A stretch of 64,000 bases of DNA from Blasia pusilla. Taxonomy: Eukaryota > Marchantiophyta > Marchantiopsida > Blasiales. The position numbers were made by a program, and so were the translations under genes. Each line of letters starts with the position of its first letter. Positions within the stretch are counted from its first letter, which is position 1. The notes under the pieces were generated by a model, which saw only the letters and a list, made by a program, of their open reading frames with translations, was not told the origin of the DNA and made no database searches. Positions 53,117 through 64,000 of the stretch are shown in pieces. The DNA is taken from the NCBI GenBank assembly GCA_050084515.1, contig CM114274.1:1860001-1924000 (forward strand). The letters run 5' to 3'.

Positions 53117-56100
53117 CTATACACATCTTGGACACATCCATCTTCCCGTAGGAACTACATCAAGAGGGGGGGGGCGGTCAGACATGACATATGCCACCCT
53201 CGAGAACAACCATCACATACCAACATGATGGCTGCACCCCTCGCAAATCCGCACAAGATACACCTCAAGCATGCAGGTACCACTGCCAAGCTCGGATCCA
53301 CTATCTCGTCCACGTTTGGAAGATAATATGGCGCACATGATCCTTCCAAACCATACCATACCATCCCTCCAACATGAGGGATGGGATGGTATGTAATACC
53401 TTTTGCATACGTAGGATCGTGCGCCCTACAATGACATCTAGCGTCATGGGTGCCACATGCTGTAAATACGCGTAATCTACAAGATGAAATCTCCTAATCC
53501 CTATACGATAACCTCCTCCAGAATTGGTCTCGTACCTCAATGTATCTCTATGCTGAGAGATAGCTAAGTTCTCAAAGGCCATAGGCATAACTCTACGAAA
53601 AATCTCCGCCCTTTGAGGACACGCTTGTACCCACACATCTGGATCATCAAGATCTAACACCTTCGTCATGTCATGTTGAATAGCTGCACGTAAGTCTGGC
53701 TCTCTCCCAAAGAGCAAAAAATACGGTGAAAATGATGCCAAGGATGCCTGCCGACTAAACCGATAACCCATAGCCAACTATGGCAACTGTAGGTCCCACT
53801 CCCTCAACTATCCCCGCTACAAGCCATACTTGCGTAATCCTCTCTTCATTGTCTGTACTAATGTCTCCGCCAACCCATCCGCCCCTGGATTATCTCTAGA
53901 CGTGGTGCGGTGATCTATTAGCGCCTGATCACACAAGGCCTGAAACTCTCCTCTGAACTCGGTACCCTAGTCAGTCAACACCTCCGTCGATGCACAAAAG
54001 TGACTAAGCACACAATCTAGAAATGCATAAGTTGTTCCCTTGCTTGCCTTGTCCGGTAGTGCCACCAACTCTATCCACTTGGAGAAATGCTCCACCATGA
54101 CCAACACGTACATGTGATGATGCCCCGTCAATGGCAAAGGTCTTGCAAAGTCTAAACTCCACGGATAACCTAAATCCATAATCGGCAAAGGATGTGTCTA
54201 TGACGTGGGAGCATTGAAGGATGCTCGCACTCTATTACATACCATACATCTGGCCACAAACTGCTGTACCCCAGTATGCATGTCGCGCCACCAATACTGA
54301 ATCTGGAGTAAGCTGTAAGTATGCTTTACTCCAAAATGCCCCAACTCCTTATGGGCATGTCGCACTACACGTGCTCGCTGGGATGGATGAGGTGCCACTC
54401 CTATCCTACCATCTCCCCATACCCGCAAAATATGAGTCCCCTCCCACCTAAACCTCCTAGCTCTCTATAGGATCCGATCCTGCTCTCTACGATGCAAGTG
54501 CGCAAGAACTCCACAACCTGCACGTTGTCATGAATATCACGACCGCTTGTTGTCTCCTCACTGACCTCCAGATCCAAATACTCATCATCCGATCCCACCA
54601 CTGGAGTCATCACCTGCGGTTGACCTACCATAGTCAACCAAAAAAGATAAGTAGATGCATGCCAACCAAGCACCATCTCCTCATCACTCTCTCCGTGCCA
54701 TCGAGCTCCTATGTCATCTCTTTGACTCGGACATGGGTTACGACTCAACCCATCCGCATCCTGGTTCAGCCAATCTTGCTTGTGAACCACCTCAAACTCA
54801 TACTCTTATAGTAATAGAGCCCACCTGGCAAGCTTTCCCGTAAGCTTATCGTACTCCATCAACCACCTCTATGGCTAATGATCAATGATAAGTGTGAAAG
54901 GGTTGCCGAATCAATAGCACCCGAAATATGCCACAACCCACATTGTAGCCAAGCACTCTCCCTTGTAAGAGTTGTACTTTGCCTTTCCAATGTTGTTTGA
55001 TCGGCTCGCGTAAGCCACAACAAACTCCCTCTCCTCGTCATCCCTTTGAGTAAGCACTGCTCCTAGACCCAACATGCTCCAATCCGTATGTAATTGGAAT
55101 GGGCATCCCCTAATCGGTCTCTGTAAAATGGATGAGGACGTCAACTTGTCCTAGCTCCTGAAATGCACACTCTTGATCATCTCCCCACAACCAAACCAGA
55201 TCAAGTCTCGTCAACAAGGTTAAAGACTTCACAATCGCACTTAAATCCTTGACATACTTTCGATAGAAGTTTGCAAGTCCAAGAAACGCTCGGACTCGAC
55301 TCATATCTATAGGGCGTGGAATATGCGCAATATCCTCCACCTTTGTCTGTTGAACACCTAACCCACTCGGGTATATGGTGTGTCCCAAGTACTCAATCTG
55401 CTCTTGAAAGAATCCGCACTTGCTTGGATGTAACTTCAGTCCATGTAACTACAATCGCCGAAACACCTCCTCTTGGTGTCGCTCATGCTCCTCAACCGTG
55501 AAACTGAAGATAAGAATATCATCTATGTAACATCGTACAAAATCCAAGCCAGCCAAAATCCTATCCATCACTCTCTGAAACTCGCAAGGCGCGTTCTTCA
55601 ACCCAAATGATAAGAACCGCCAGTGATACAAGCAATCTCTTCCAACCAATCTATCCCCCATAATATTATCTTCTCCGTGTCCTCCAACCTGATAGGAAGA
55701 TGATGATAGCCAACACGGAGATCTAAAGTACTTAAGATCTTTGAATTCCCCACCGCATCAAAGATCTCCTCAGGAGTAGGCATGGCGTACCGATCTGACC
55801 TCGTCTGTCAGTTGATAGGACGGTAATCTCCACACATGCTCCTATCCATCCAATTGCCATACATATCCTTCTTTGCCGGCATGACTGTGGCAGATGCGTA
55901 CTCCCCATGTGATAACTACACAAGTCTTACCTCAAATAAGTCCTTACTCCTGCTTTGAATAAAGCCTCGCTCCTTATCAGAAGGCTTATAGGGTCAATGA
56001 AAGATCGGCATATCACTAGCCAACTCAATCCGTATCCCGGGATCCTTGAGCGCACCCAAGTCTCTCATACTGAAGGCAAAACAATTGGCATGCCTTCTCA

Positions 56101-56180
56101 GAAACCTATGAAAACTCATCGTCGATCTCCTCTTATCAACTTGAGACCTATCACAGGCTCCCAAGTCTTTATCATGACCT
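53117..56180 (-). pseudogene. PHD-tailed Ty3/gypsy pol without protease or methyltransferase
   Basis: From 56,176 inward: IKTWEPVIGLKLI, then SDRYAMPTPEEIFDAVGNSK and ILSTLDLRVGYHHLPI (RT motif A), LKNAPCEFQRVMDRIL, CYIDDILIFS (YIDD box), LANFYRKYVKDL, RNase H (YASRSNNIGKAKYNSYKG), integrase (HFGVKHTYSLLQIQYWWRDM, CMVCNR, WSLDFARPLP) and the C-terminal region ending in a PHD finger (CILC, MLVCDGCSRGWHMSCL, then GRWMCPRCV). All eight PHD zinc ligands are present. A C-run at 53,164-53,174 shifts the frame inside it. This copy keeps the RT region deleted in the 25.9-kb copy. About a dozen stops and shifts are seen. Confidence 0.9.
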
Positions 56181-56589
56181 CACTCGGAGAGGACGCAACC
56201 TCCGGCTTTGGTTGCTATGTAGCAACCCTAGCCACCTCCGCAACAACCACTCCACTCTGACCTCCTACACCATGCTCCACATCCAAAAAATGAATATGTG
56301 CCGCTCTGGCCGCCTTCGCACTCTCCACTCAAACAACGTCCCATGAAGTCCATGGGTGCCTATCTCTCCTCGGGGGTCATCGTTGCTCGTCGACTCTCGA
56401 GAAAATCCAGTGGTCACTACATGCTCCTCACTCATGTTGAGCTCAATATGCGTAGACAACTCAAAAACCACGTTCAATATGGGCTTTGCTGTATGAATCA
56501 ATACCACATCTCAGACTCTTCCATAGTTCTCTGTCCAGAACCCCGTACCAATACTAGACTGATTGCACCTCACTCACTCCATACGTAGC

Positions 56590-57185
56590 AATGATCAGCC
56601 TCCTCATGCGCGTGAATGCCTCTCTAAGACTCTCACCCAATTTTCGCTGAAAATCCTGTAGACTCTTCATTTTGTCGATGCGTACGCCCTGGTAGCTCTT
56701 CCCCAACTATTAGAAGAACTCCACTATGGGACTGAAGCTAGGTGGCCCTCTGTCACATCACCTGTCTCACTGCCCTCCTCTCCATCTAGCCTCCGGGAAG
56801 TTGGTGTGGATCTCTCTCCTCCCAAAATCCCGTCATATGCCTTGCGAGCACTAGTGGACACATGCACTGGAGCCCAATACAATCTCTACTGAATATAGAA
56901 ATTGAAACTCCATGTAATCATCCATCAGAGCACCCTCCAAGTGTTGGAACAACATCTTCCATGCCATGAAAGGGTTGAACCGTGTCGGGGTCTGTATCTC
57001 CTGGAAGTCGCACCACGTGTCAAACTCCTTGATGAAATTATCTAAGTCGATGGTGCCCATTGCACCCAAGAAATGACGCATGCATTGATGGTCCATGTCC
57101 TTTATCTCCTGCCAAGTGACATTGCCTCCGTTTGCGATCTCGTCACCAGACCTGGTGTCTAGTGATGACAATCCTGCCACAGATG
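56590..57185 (-). pseudogene. gag capsid-like region of the minus-strand PHD-gypsy
   Basis: A 109-codon frame reads GLSSLDTRSGDEIANGG, DHQCMRHFLGAMGTIDLDNF, IKEFDTWCDFQEIQTPTRFN and PFMAWKMLFQHLEGALMDDY. A further segment, DKMKSLQDFQQKLGESLREA followed by FTRMRRLI, lies at about 56,600-56,680 in another frame. The helical W/F-rich pattern fits Ty3 capsid. No CCHC knuckle is seen. Only about 410 bases separate this region from the RT lead-in at 56,176, too little for protease plus methyltransferase. Confidence 0.6.
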
Positions 57186-57849
57186 GATGTCAAGGTAGCT
57201 CCTCACTCATAACCCCTCGGTATCTCACTGCACTCCGTGTTATACCACTACTATTGCTCGCACTACCCCGTTCTTCCGAATCGCATAAGAACATCATGAT
57301 GACAACTATGTCTCACCCGCTCAAGCACTCAGACTCACCAATAGTCTCCCACCCTCCTCACTAGCTCACCTAATGTCAATCACGTGATGACACACTTGGC
57401 CTCACGCACAATCAACACTCGGGCTCACCATGAGCCTCCCAACTAACTCACCTAAACCACTGACACTCTCGGGTCATACACGTGACCTGTACGCGGCAAC
57501 CGCCATATATCCAGAGACTTGCTACACATGCATGGAGACTACACTTGTTACCAGCACTACACCCATCTAGCCCCAGCAACTACCCGACACCCAACACTCT
57601 CAATCACATAAGATAAGTGTAGGAAAAGGGACTCGAATGGGTAACCTGATCACGCACCTCCAACCTACGGCAACGTCAACACCCACCCCTCCATGTGATA
57701 TGACAACCTCCGTAGCACAACACTCTCCTCAACCATCACATCGAAACCATCAGCATCGGCGGCGTGTATGTCTCCATCAGAATCCTCGCAAACCCTAGTC
57801 GTGCCCGAAAAAAGATCACGTCCTGAAAATCTCTCCGCCCACCCCCAGA
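57186..57849 (-). other. Leader of the minus-strand PHD-gypsy, no gene seen
   Basis: Between the LTR-like block and gag. It is C-rich on the plus strand with many cact and caccc units. No coding evidence found. Confidence 0.4.
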
Positions 57850-59210
57850 CACGCCTCGCAACCTCAACTCAACCCCGTCCAAACTCAACCATAGAGGGGC
57901 TTACAGGCCCGCAAGCCTATGGGGCCTAAATGCAGGGGGGAGAACTAAATGCGAGGAGGGAAGAAGGGGCCCGCGCCCCTATGGAACCTGTGCGGAAGGG
58001 AGGGGGAAGGAAAGGGCCCTTGGCCCATGCTCCAAACCTGCGGGGGGAAAAAGGGGGGGAGGGGGGGCGGCCAAGGTGGCTCGCCGGCCTATGCTCCCGA
58101 CCTCTCTCTTCTGGCTCACGACCCCCAACCGTGGCTTCACACTCTTGTACGCGGATGGCTCCGTATACCTTGGAAGTTAGTACTCCTATCCGTATTTAGA
58201 CAACTCAATGTGTACATATGACCTAGCTCCGCCCTAATCTAGTGAGTGACGACCTAACCCTAGTCTCTAGCAGCCTTTACTTGACAGTCCCTGGCGGGTG
58301 CAAGGCCAAGCTCTCCTTTCCCTCTCTCTCGCCACTCACCGGTCGGCAGCACACTCGTGAATTCCCCCCGCTACATGCCTTGCTACACTCTGGTGCTCTC
58401 TCTCAAAAATTTGCACTTGCGAAATCTACAAAAAATGGACAGCGCGTTCGCCCACAGCCTTCGAAATAGAAAAATGAGGAGTAATAACGGCACACCCGGC
58501 CTAAAACTCCACTCCTTAGTCTACAACGGCATATCAAGTCTCGTCCACTCTGCGTTATCAAGGAATCCTGACCCTAACACCCTGGTCCTATCTCACACAC
58601 GAACAAGAGAGGTGCTCCAATGGCCCACAACACACGAGTCTCCAAGGGCTCCCAATTGAGGCAACTCGCTTGCCTACCTGCAAACAATGAATTCCCACCA
58701 ACCCCCTGACATCTTTCTCGTGTAAGAAATAAAGAGTAGTAAAAATGGCACACCCGGCCTAAAACTCCACTCCTTAGTCTACATTGGCATATCGAGCCTC
58801 ATCCACCTTGCCCTATCAAGGAATCCAGACGCTAGCACCCTGGTCCTATCTCACACACGAACAAGAGAGGTGCTCCAATGGCCCAACATAAGAAAGATGG
58901 CTTGGGAAAGCCATCTTCCTCCCTTATATAGGGTTGAGAAGAGCCAAAAGGCTCTTCCCCTAAAAATAGCTATCCTCCTAGTAACATGCGCGCACAGGTT
59001 ACCAAGGGCGGGTAACCTGCTCAACAAGTCACCCAATTGTGAAAGATCTCAACAGAAAAGTTGTGAGAAACGATGTTCTTGACACAACGCACCTATCCTC
59101 GACCTCAACCGACACCGCGAGAAAAAGTTACACTCAAGACAGTCCGTTGGCTCCTTTGCCCTATCCACGACAGATCTCAACCTATTGGCTACTGAGATGT
59201 GATAGGATGC
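57850..59210 (-). mobile_element. 5' LTR region of the minus-strand PHD-gypsy, partly duplicated
   Basis: Sense strand (minus) runs from cacatctcagtagccaatag (59,205) through a TATA box in ccctatataaggg (about 58,922-58,935) to the end that matches 2,990. The block ggcctaaaactccactcc to gagaggtgctccaa occurs twice, at 58,498-58,620 and 58,756-58,879. The first 120 bases of the LTR are absent. 57,935-58,075 is extremely G-rich (ggggggaaaaaggggggga) and could fold into G-quadruplexes; open frames there are low-complexity. Confidence 0.7.
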
Positions 59211-59299
59211 ATAACATCGGATTGTTAGGCACGACTCAACGATTATCAAATGAATGTTCACACTTACTAATCGCCCTCCCATTCTCCAATCTATAAAAA

Positions 59300-59780
59300 T
59301 ACAATAACACTTACTATTTGAGGTAATTATCATTTTGAGTATATGATCGAATTCCTATTTTTGGGCGTGGCCCTTGACCTCCTACATGAGATCAAGAGCC
59401 AAAGAGATGACTTGGGAGCATAGGTTACCATGGAGAGAGCTTGGGAGAGGGGAGGGTTATACCTCAAGGAGAGAGAGCTTGAGAACTCATTCTCTCTTTC
59501 TTGAACCTCTTGACACAAGGCGGCGAAGCTATGGTCCCTTATCTTGTGAGTGTAACCCAAGACTCTCATGAGGAGAGTGGGTTTGGTTTGACATTGAGAG
59601 AGACATGTGAGAACTATGGTGTTGTGAGAGAGATTTCACCTTATTTAACAAAAAGAGAATTAGAGGGTGGGAGAGTTTCATGGGGGAGCTCGCTGGTTGC
59701 TTGACTTTTGGTGCAAGTTGGGGATTGTGTTCCCCGCTTCATGGCTCATGGGAGTGCTCATTGGAGTAAGAGCCGCGTTG
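59300..59780 (+). mobile_element. LTR and leader of the methyltransferase-gypsy family
   Basis: Collinear with 22,280-22,745: gagtatatgatcgaatt, ttgggagaggggagggttat, gtgagagagatttcacctta, then catgggggagctcgctgg. It includes the leader past the LTR end, so it comes from a 5' end of an element whose body is not in the window. Confidence 0.8.
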
Positions 59781-60535
59781 TTTTGACGTTTGTGTGCCGG
59801 TTTTTCGTGTGTAAGAGTGGCGTATGGAAGCGCTACCCAATTTCTGATAAGGATTGAGTGTGGGGGTGGATTGCCCCATTCTGGTGCTCTCGGGAGCACC
59901 ATGTAGCTTGCTGATTTGTATTTTCACAGGTTTTACATTTTCGTTGGGAGAAATCATAGCAGAAGCGCTGCCAAAATTTATGTAGGAGAAGAGACATTGG
60001 GATTTACAACAGTCCTCGTCTGTTTTCATTGGAAGGTCCAATTCAAAATATTTTTTCACGCCATCGTAGATCCTAAAGTTTTGCACGTTGTGCAATAGAC
60101 GATGCACAATTTGGAGATGCGAGCAGAGTGTTATGGCCAATTTTGCAAAACCGCCATTATTAGGCAATTTTTAGGGTAAAATTTTTCAAACCCTAAACCA
60201 GCCGCGGCGGTGGCTATCGCCGTCAATGGTCACCGTCACCATCAACGGTCTGCGTTGATGGTCCACCGTCACCGTCAAAGGCCTACCGCCAACGTCGACG
60301 GTCCACCGTCACCTCTCGGTGATATCACAAATGTACCAATTCCACAACAAAATTCAGGGAGACAAATCGAACTACTGAAGAACCCCGCTTCGATGTAGGC
60401 ACCTTTGTTTAGGGTACGGATGGGAGCATCGTATATCCATTTCCACTCTCATGAATTATATGCCATTTTTCTGTGTATACACTTTTAATCCATTTTGTGT
60501 AAAGACTTCCTATTCCATTAAATCCATTAGACTTG
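59781..60535. other. Spacer with a degenerate GC-rich repeat
   Basis: 60,190-60,318 consists of irregular ccaccgtcaccgtcaa-like units. aaaccctaaaccag at 60,188 is a telobox-like motif. No gene is recognised. Confidence 0.45.
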
Positions 60536-63372
60536 TGTGACTTTGGAAAATTGATGCGTGGAAACGCACAACAAAAATGGTGTGCCCGTTGCAAGGAAAT
60601 ATTAGCACAACAAACACACGTTCAAGATGAACTCATGCTCGAGACATCTCCTACGTAAGTTCATGGCATTGAAGATCTTTTAGCATGTGCACATTTCCAT
60701 CCTCCATAATCTATACTTTTATTTATCTAACTTAATTTTTTGTGTTGCTATTAACATTCATGTGTTGTTCCAAGCTTCCCATTCCATTGAATCCAGTTGA
60801 TATACGTGATTTTTTGAAGGTTCTACGCGACGAAGCCCAAAAATAAAAAAGTGATATCCGTGCTGATAGAATGGAAGCTCTCAAAGAAAAAAAGAGGACT
60901 TATTATCGAGAGTATAAAAAATAGAAGGAAAGCAAATCATGTTCTTTGGTAGTTGAGAGCATTGCAACTATTCGAAATGAGGAAGTTTTGAGTATTGGTA
61001 GTCAATTCATAAGGTATATATATAACACCTTACTTTTTACACCCTCATTCTACATCTTTCATTCTTTATATATGAATTGTATTTATTCTTTATAATATGG
61101 TGTTGTTTTAATTTTCGCAGGCCTTACAATGAGGGTGAAGAAATGTTAGAAGAAAGTCAAGAAGCTCATTTTCGATCTCCAAGACTTGAGTTGGTTGACA
61201 ATTCATTCCATAAAGTTGTCGATAATATATCTACAATCGGCCCAACTTCTAATGTAACACTAAGAGTTGAGTTACCTACCATTCTTCCTATTTTGGTTCA
61301 ACATGAAGTTATTGAGAATTCTTCGACTATTCCCTAGCTCAAGGCTAAACTAAGGTCAGAAGAAGATCCCGTGTCTTCTAATGAAGTGGTGTTATCTCCA
61401 CAAACTGCCAATATACCAAATGCTTCTACAATCCGTCCTCGGTCTACTCTTAATAGGGTTTTAAGATTAAATACATTACTCAATCTTGCAAGGAGATCAA
61501 ATTTCCCAGAAATGGATATTAGGATATAGCAATTACAAAGGAGTTTGAATCGTACGAGTGGTCGTCATACATTGGGTTCCATGACAGAAATATGCCCCTC
61601 CTGCCGTGCTTTGCATTGGAAATGTGAAATGGTGAAAGGTACAAAGAGTGGAGACTCACGATATGCCACGTGTTGTGGCCATGGGAAAATACATTTACCC
61701 TCCTTGAAACCCTCTCCTCCATTTTTGAAATCCTTGATTTTAAGTGTTGGTCCAAGAAGTCTCCATTTTCTTAAACATGCTTGAGCTTACAATTCTTCAC
61801 TTCAACTTGCATCTATCGGAGCGCATGTAAACGAACCCATTGGAGGCACTAGACACTTAAGGGTCCAAGGAAGTATCTATCATTCTATTAGACCCTTACA
61901 TCCTGATATGGGGGGTCAGCCCCAATTTGCTCAACTCTACATCCATGATACCGCCAATGAATTGGAGAATCGTGCTAGAGTTATGTCTTGCTCTTATGAT
62001 CTTAATTTAGATATTTTGAAAGGTCTACAAGACATGTTACATGAATGCAATCCAGATGTGAAGATTTTTTGTCATATGGCATGTGAAGCAAGTGACGTTA
62101 ATATGCGGATCATCCTCAAGGCAAGTAAGAGAGGTCTTGATGCAAAGCGTTATAACTTACCAACTACTTTAGAGGTTGCAGCTATTTGTTCGGGTGATGG
62201 TAGTGAACATATCGACCATCGTGATATAGTTGCAGGACTACATGGAGGAGGAGTGAAACATATATTCGACCTCAATGAATCATATATTCGATTACACTTT
62301 ATTTTGTTATTTATATATGGTGAATCAGGTTGGCATCCTGGAATATCCTGGAATTCGGGAGAATCCCAACAAATGGGCCGTATTATTCATGAGGAGGAGG
62401 GACTCATGGAACCTTTGGATGATTGCATGGATGGGGAAAGAGATGATTGTGATATCCTTGAGGAAAGAAGAACAAAGAGTGTTATTGCTTTGCAATTTGC
62501 ATATTTTCAACTTCAAACACGGATTGGAGGAGAAGATGACAATCGCTTATTGCGGTTTGGTCGACTTACTCAAGAATATATGGTTGACCTCTATGCCACT
62601 GTAGAGATGCAATGATTATTATGGGTTGTCTAAATCAGAAGGAGTTGAGAGCCGAATTATATCAAGGTGTAAAGGACGCCATGCATTGACAGGATGTGGA
62701 TAGTCGAAGGTTTGGGAGATGCATTATATTGCCTTCTTCTTTTACTGAAGGGGCACATCATATGCATCAATTATATCAGGATGCAATGGAAATTTTAAGA
62801 CATTTTGGGAAGCCTGACTACTTTTTGACCATGACATGCAATCCAAAGTGGGAGGAGATTACATCTGCATTATTATCTGTAGACCGACCAGATTTGGTGC
62901 ATTATTATTAACAATTGTAGACCGACCATTATTATCAGCATTGTTATTAACAATTGTAGATCGACAAGATTTGGTGGTGTGGGGTTTTTAGAAGAAAAAT
63001 AAGGAGTTGTTACGACTCATAATCAAGAAGCAGATATTGGATCGAGTTTTTGGATGCATCCATGTGGTGGAATTCCAAAAAAGAGGTTTGTCGCATGTGC
63101 ACGTACTTATTAGTTTAGGTTGTGAGGATAAACCACCTACCACTTATGATTATGATCGTATCATTTCAGTAGAAATCCCTTATCAATCTACCCATCCAAG
63201 GTTGTATTTTACCATTGCTAATTGCATGATTCATGGGCCATGTGGACCATGAAATCCAATCGCACCCTGTATGGATAATGAAACAAAGAAATGTACAAAA
63301 GGCTATCCCAAAGCTTTTGCGGCTAGCATTATAGAAACAAAAGATGGTTATCGGATCTATCCCTGGTAAGGA
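60536..63372 (+). pseudogene. Helitron N-terminal and Rep (HUH) half
   Basis: Begins with a Cys pair and helix (KWCARCKEILAQQTHVQDEL, 60,570-60,640). Then ICPSCRALHWKCEMVKG (61,592-61,645), the Helitron-like N domain (SLQLASIGAHV, RVQGSIYHSIRPLHPDMGGQ, PQFAQLYIHDTANELENR), and Rep: SSFTEGAHHMHQLYQDAMEI, GKPDYFLTMTCNPKWEEITS, and HVVEFQKRGLSHVHVLISL. The HVH at 63,094-63,102 is the HUH metal-binding motif for DNA nicking. NCMIHGPCG and KKCTKGYPKAFAASI follow to 63,372. Introns seem to separate the first pieces (for example gcag before 61,120); stops and shifts break the rest. The helicase half is missing: an LTR fragment of the methyltransferase gypsy follows at 63,448. Confidence 0.88.
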
Positions 63373-63447
63373 TTGCTTTCTTTGCTACAGTCTTTATTAT
63401 TACTATAGATGTGGTATATATATTTGTTATATGTTTGGATATTAAAT

Positions 63448-63560
63448 TGGCTCCAAATGAGCCAAAATGAAGGGTTTAGGGAAATTTGCTCTCTCAGGTT
63501 TCTCGGGGCCTCAGCAGGTCATCCTCGACCTCTTGAGCCTGTCCTCCACTACTCGCGAAG
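63448..63560 (-). mobile_element. LTR fragment of the methyltransferase-gypsy family, inverted
   Basis: ggctccaaatgagccaaaat to ctgtcctccactactcgcga is the reverse complement of about 28,800-28,915. It truncates the Helitron on its left and the chromovirus fragment on its right. Confidence 0.75.
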
Positions 63561-63575
63561 AAGCTCTTCTAGTTC

Positions 63576-64000
63576 TTAGCGATCAATCCTTAAAGACGTT
63601 ACAATATTTACGTCCTCAAACGGGTTTGTCTTAATCACATACGGTTTAGCATACTTGGCACATAGCTTTGCGGAAAACTCCTTCAGAAGATTGATATTCT
63701 TCACACTCAAGCACACTTGTTCCCCAACTTGGAATCTCACTTGGCGCGTACTCTTGTTAGCATGCTTCACGTCCCTCAATGGAGCCTTTTCAAGGTTTCT
63801 CCTTGCTTGCTCCTCCCAATATTGCATCTCCGCTAACAAACCTTGTGCAGTCGCTTGTTGGGTCTTTGTCGATGTATTACCCTTTGAAAGGGCCAAGTCA
63901 AGAGGCCCTTCTTGCTCACGTCCATAAGCCAGGAGAAATATAGATTCTCTCGTTGCAGAATGCTTGGTGGAGTTGTAGCAGAACCGCGCCATACTCAGCC
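63576..64000 (-). pseudogene. Chromovirus integrase fragment at the window edge
   Basis: On the minus strand: ARFCYNSTKHSATRESIFLL, YGREQEGPLDLALSKGNTST, a helical stretch, then QVRFQVGEQVCLSVKNINLL and AKYAKPYVIKTNPF. This is the integrase C-terminal region with the GPY/F module, about the same part as in the 20-kb plus-strand copy. 138 codons are open. The catalytic core lies beyond the window, and the chromodomain end is cut off at 63,576. Confidence 0.85.

Noticed and set aside
57930-58221. 89- and 90-codon Gly/Arg-rich open frames
   Set aside because: They come from G-homopolymer-rich leader DNA and lie antisense to an LTR-leader region.

Overview
This window looks like nuclear DNA of a repeat-rich streptophyte (a land plant or charophyte alga). 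The one intact host gene is a plant-type core-2/I-branching glycosyltransferase with nine exons on the minus strand (33,519-45,430). Its introns reach 7.3 kb and have been invaded by Ty1/copia, LINE and other repeats. The rest is chromovirus, PHD-tailed Ty3/gypsy and Helitron sequence. A charophyte such as Chara would fit the long introns, the element types and the cytosine-methyltransferase retroelement, but the species is inferred, not shown.

Layout. 1-8 kb: a SWIM zinc-finger relic, broken Ty3/gypsy fragments and LTR pieces, one in inverted orientation. 8.07-18.4 kb: a unit unlike its surroundings. It has a minus-strand, Cys-rich, transposase-like gene relic (8.8-11.15 kb) and a divergent plus-strand gene relic (12.27-17.2 kb) encoding a ParB-like DGNHR segment and an N6-adenine/N4-cytosine-type DNA methyltransferase. 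Dozens of copies of a 25-base palindrome lie between the genes and in their introns. 18.9-22.1 kb: gypsy C-terminus, LTRs and a chromovirus integrase with chromodomain. 22.1-29.5 kb: a nearly full-length Ty3/gypsy element whose polyprotein carries a complete set of C5-cytosine methyltransferase motifs between protease and reverse transcriptase, and a PHD finger at the C-terminus. 29.5-33.5 kb: AT-rich decayed sequence, including a PHD-gypsy copy split by a group II intron maturase-like insert. 33.5-45.4 kb: the host gene. 45.8-50 kb: helicase half of a minus-strand Helitron, split by a solo LTR. 50-53 kb: LTR pieces and a second solo LTR. 53-59.2 kb: a minus-strand PHD-gypsy with gag and pol but no visible protease or methyltransferase. 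59.3-64 kb: LTR of the methyltransferase family, the Rep (HUH) half of a plus-strand Helitron, and a minus-strand chromovirus integrase at the edge.

How the parts relate. Two unrelated kinds of DNA methyltransferase sit inside mobile or mobile-like units here: a C5 enzyme fused in frame to a retrotransposon polyprotein that ends in a PHD finger, and a beta-class amino-methyltransferase beside a palindrome array. Apart from the host gene, every coding region carries stops or frameshifts, so these are fossils of systems that should have intact relatives elsewhere in the genome.
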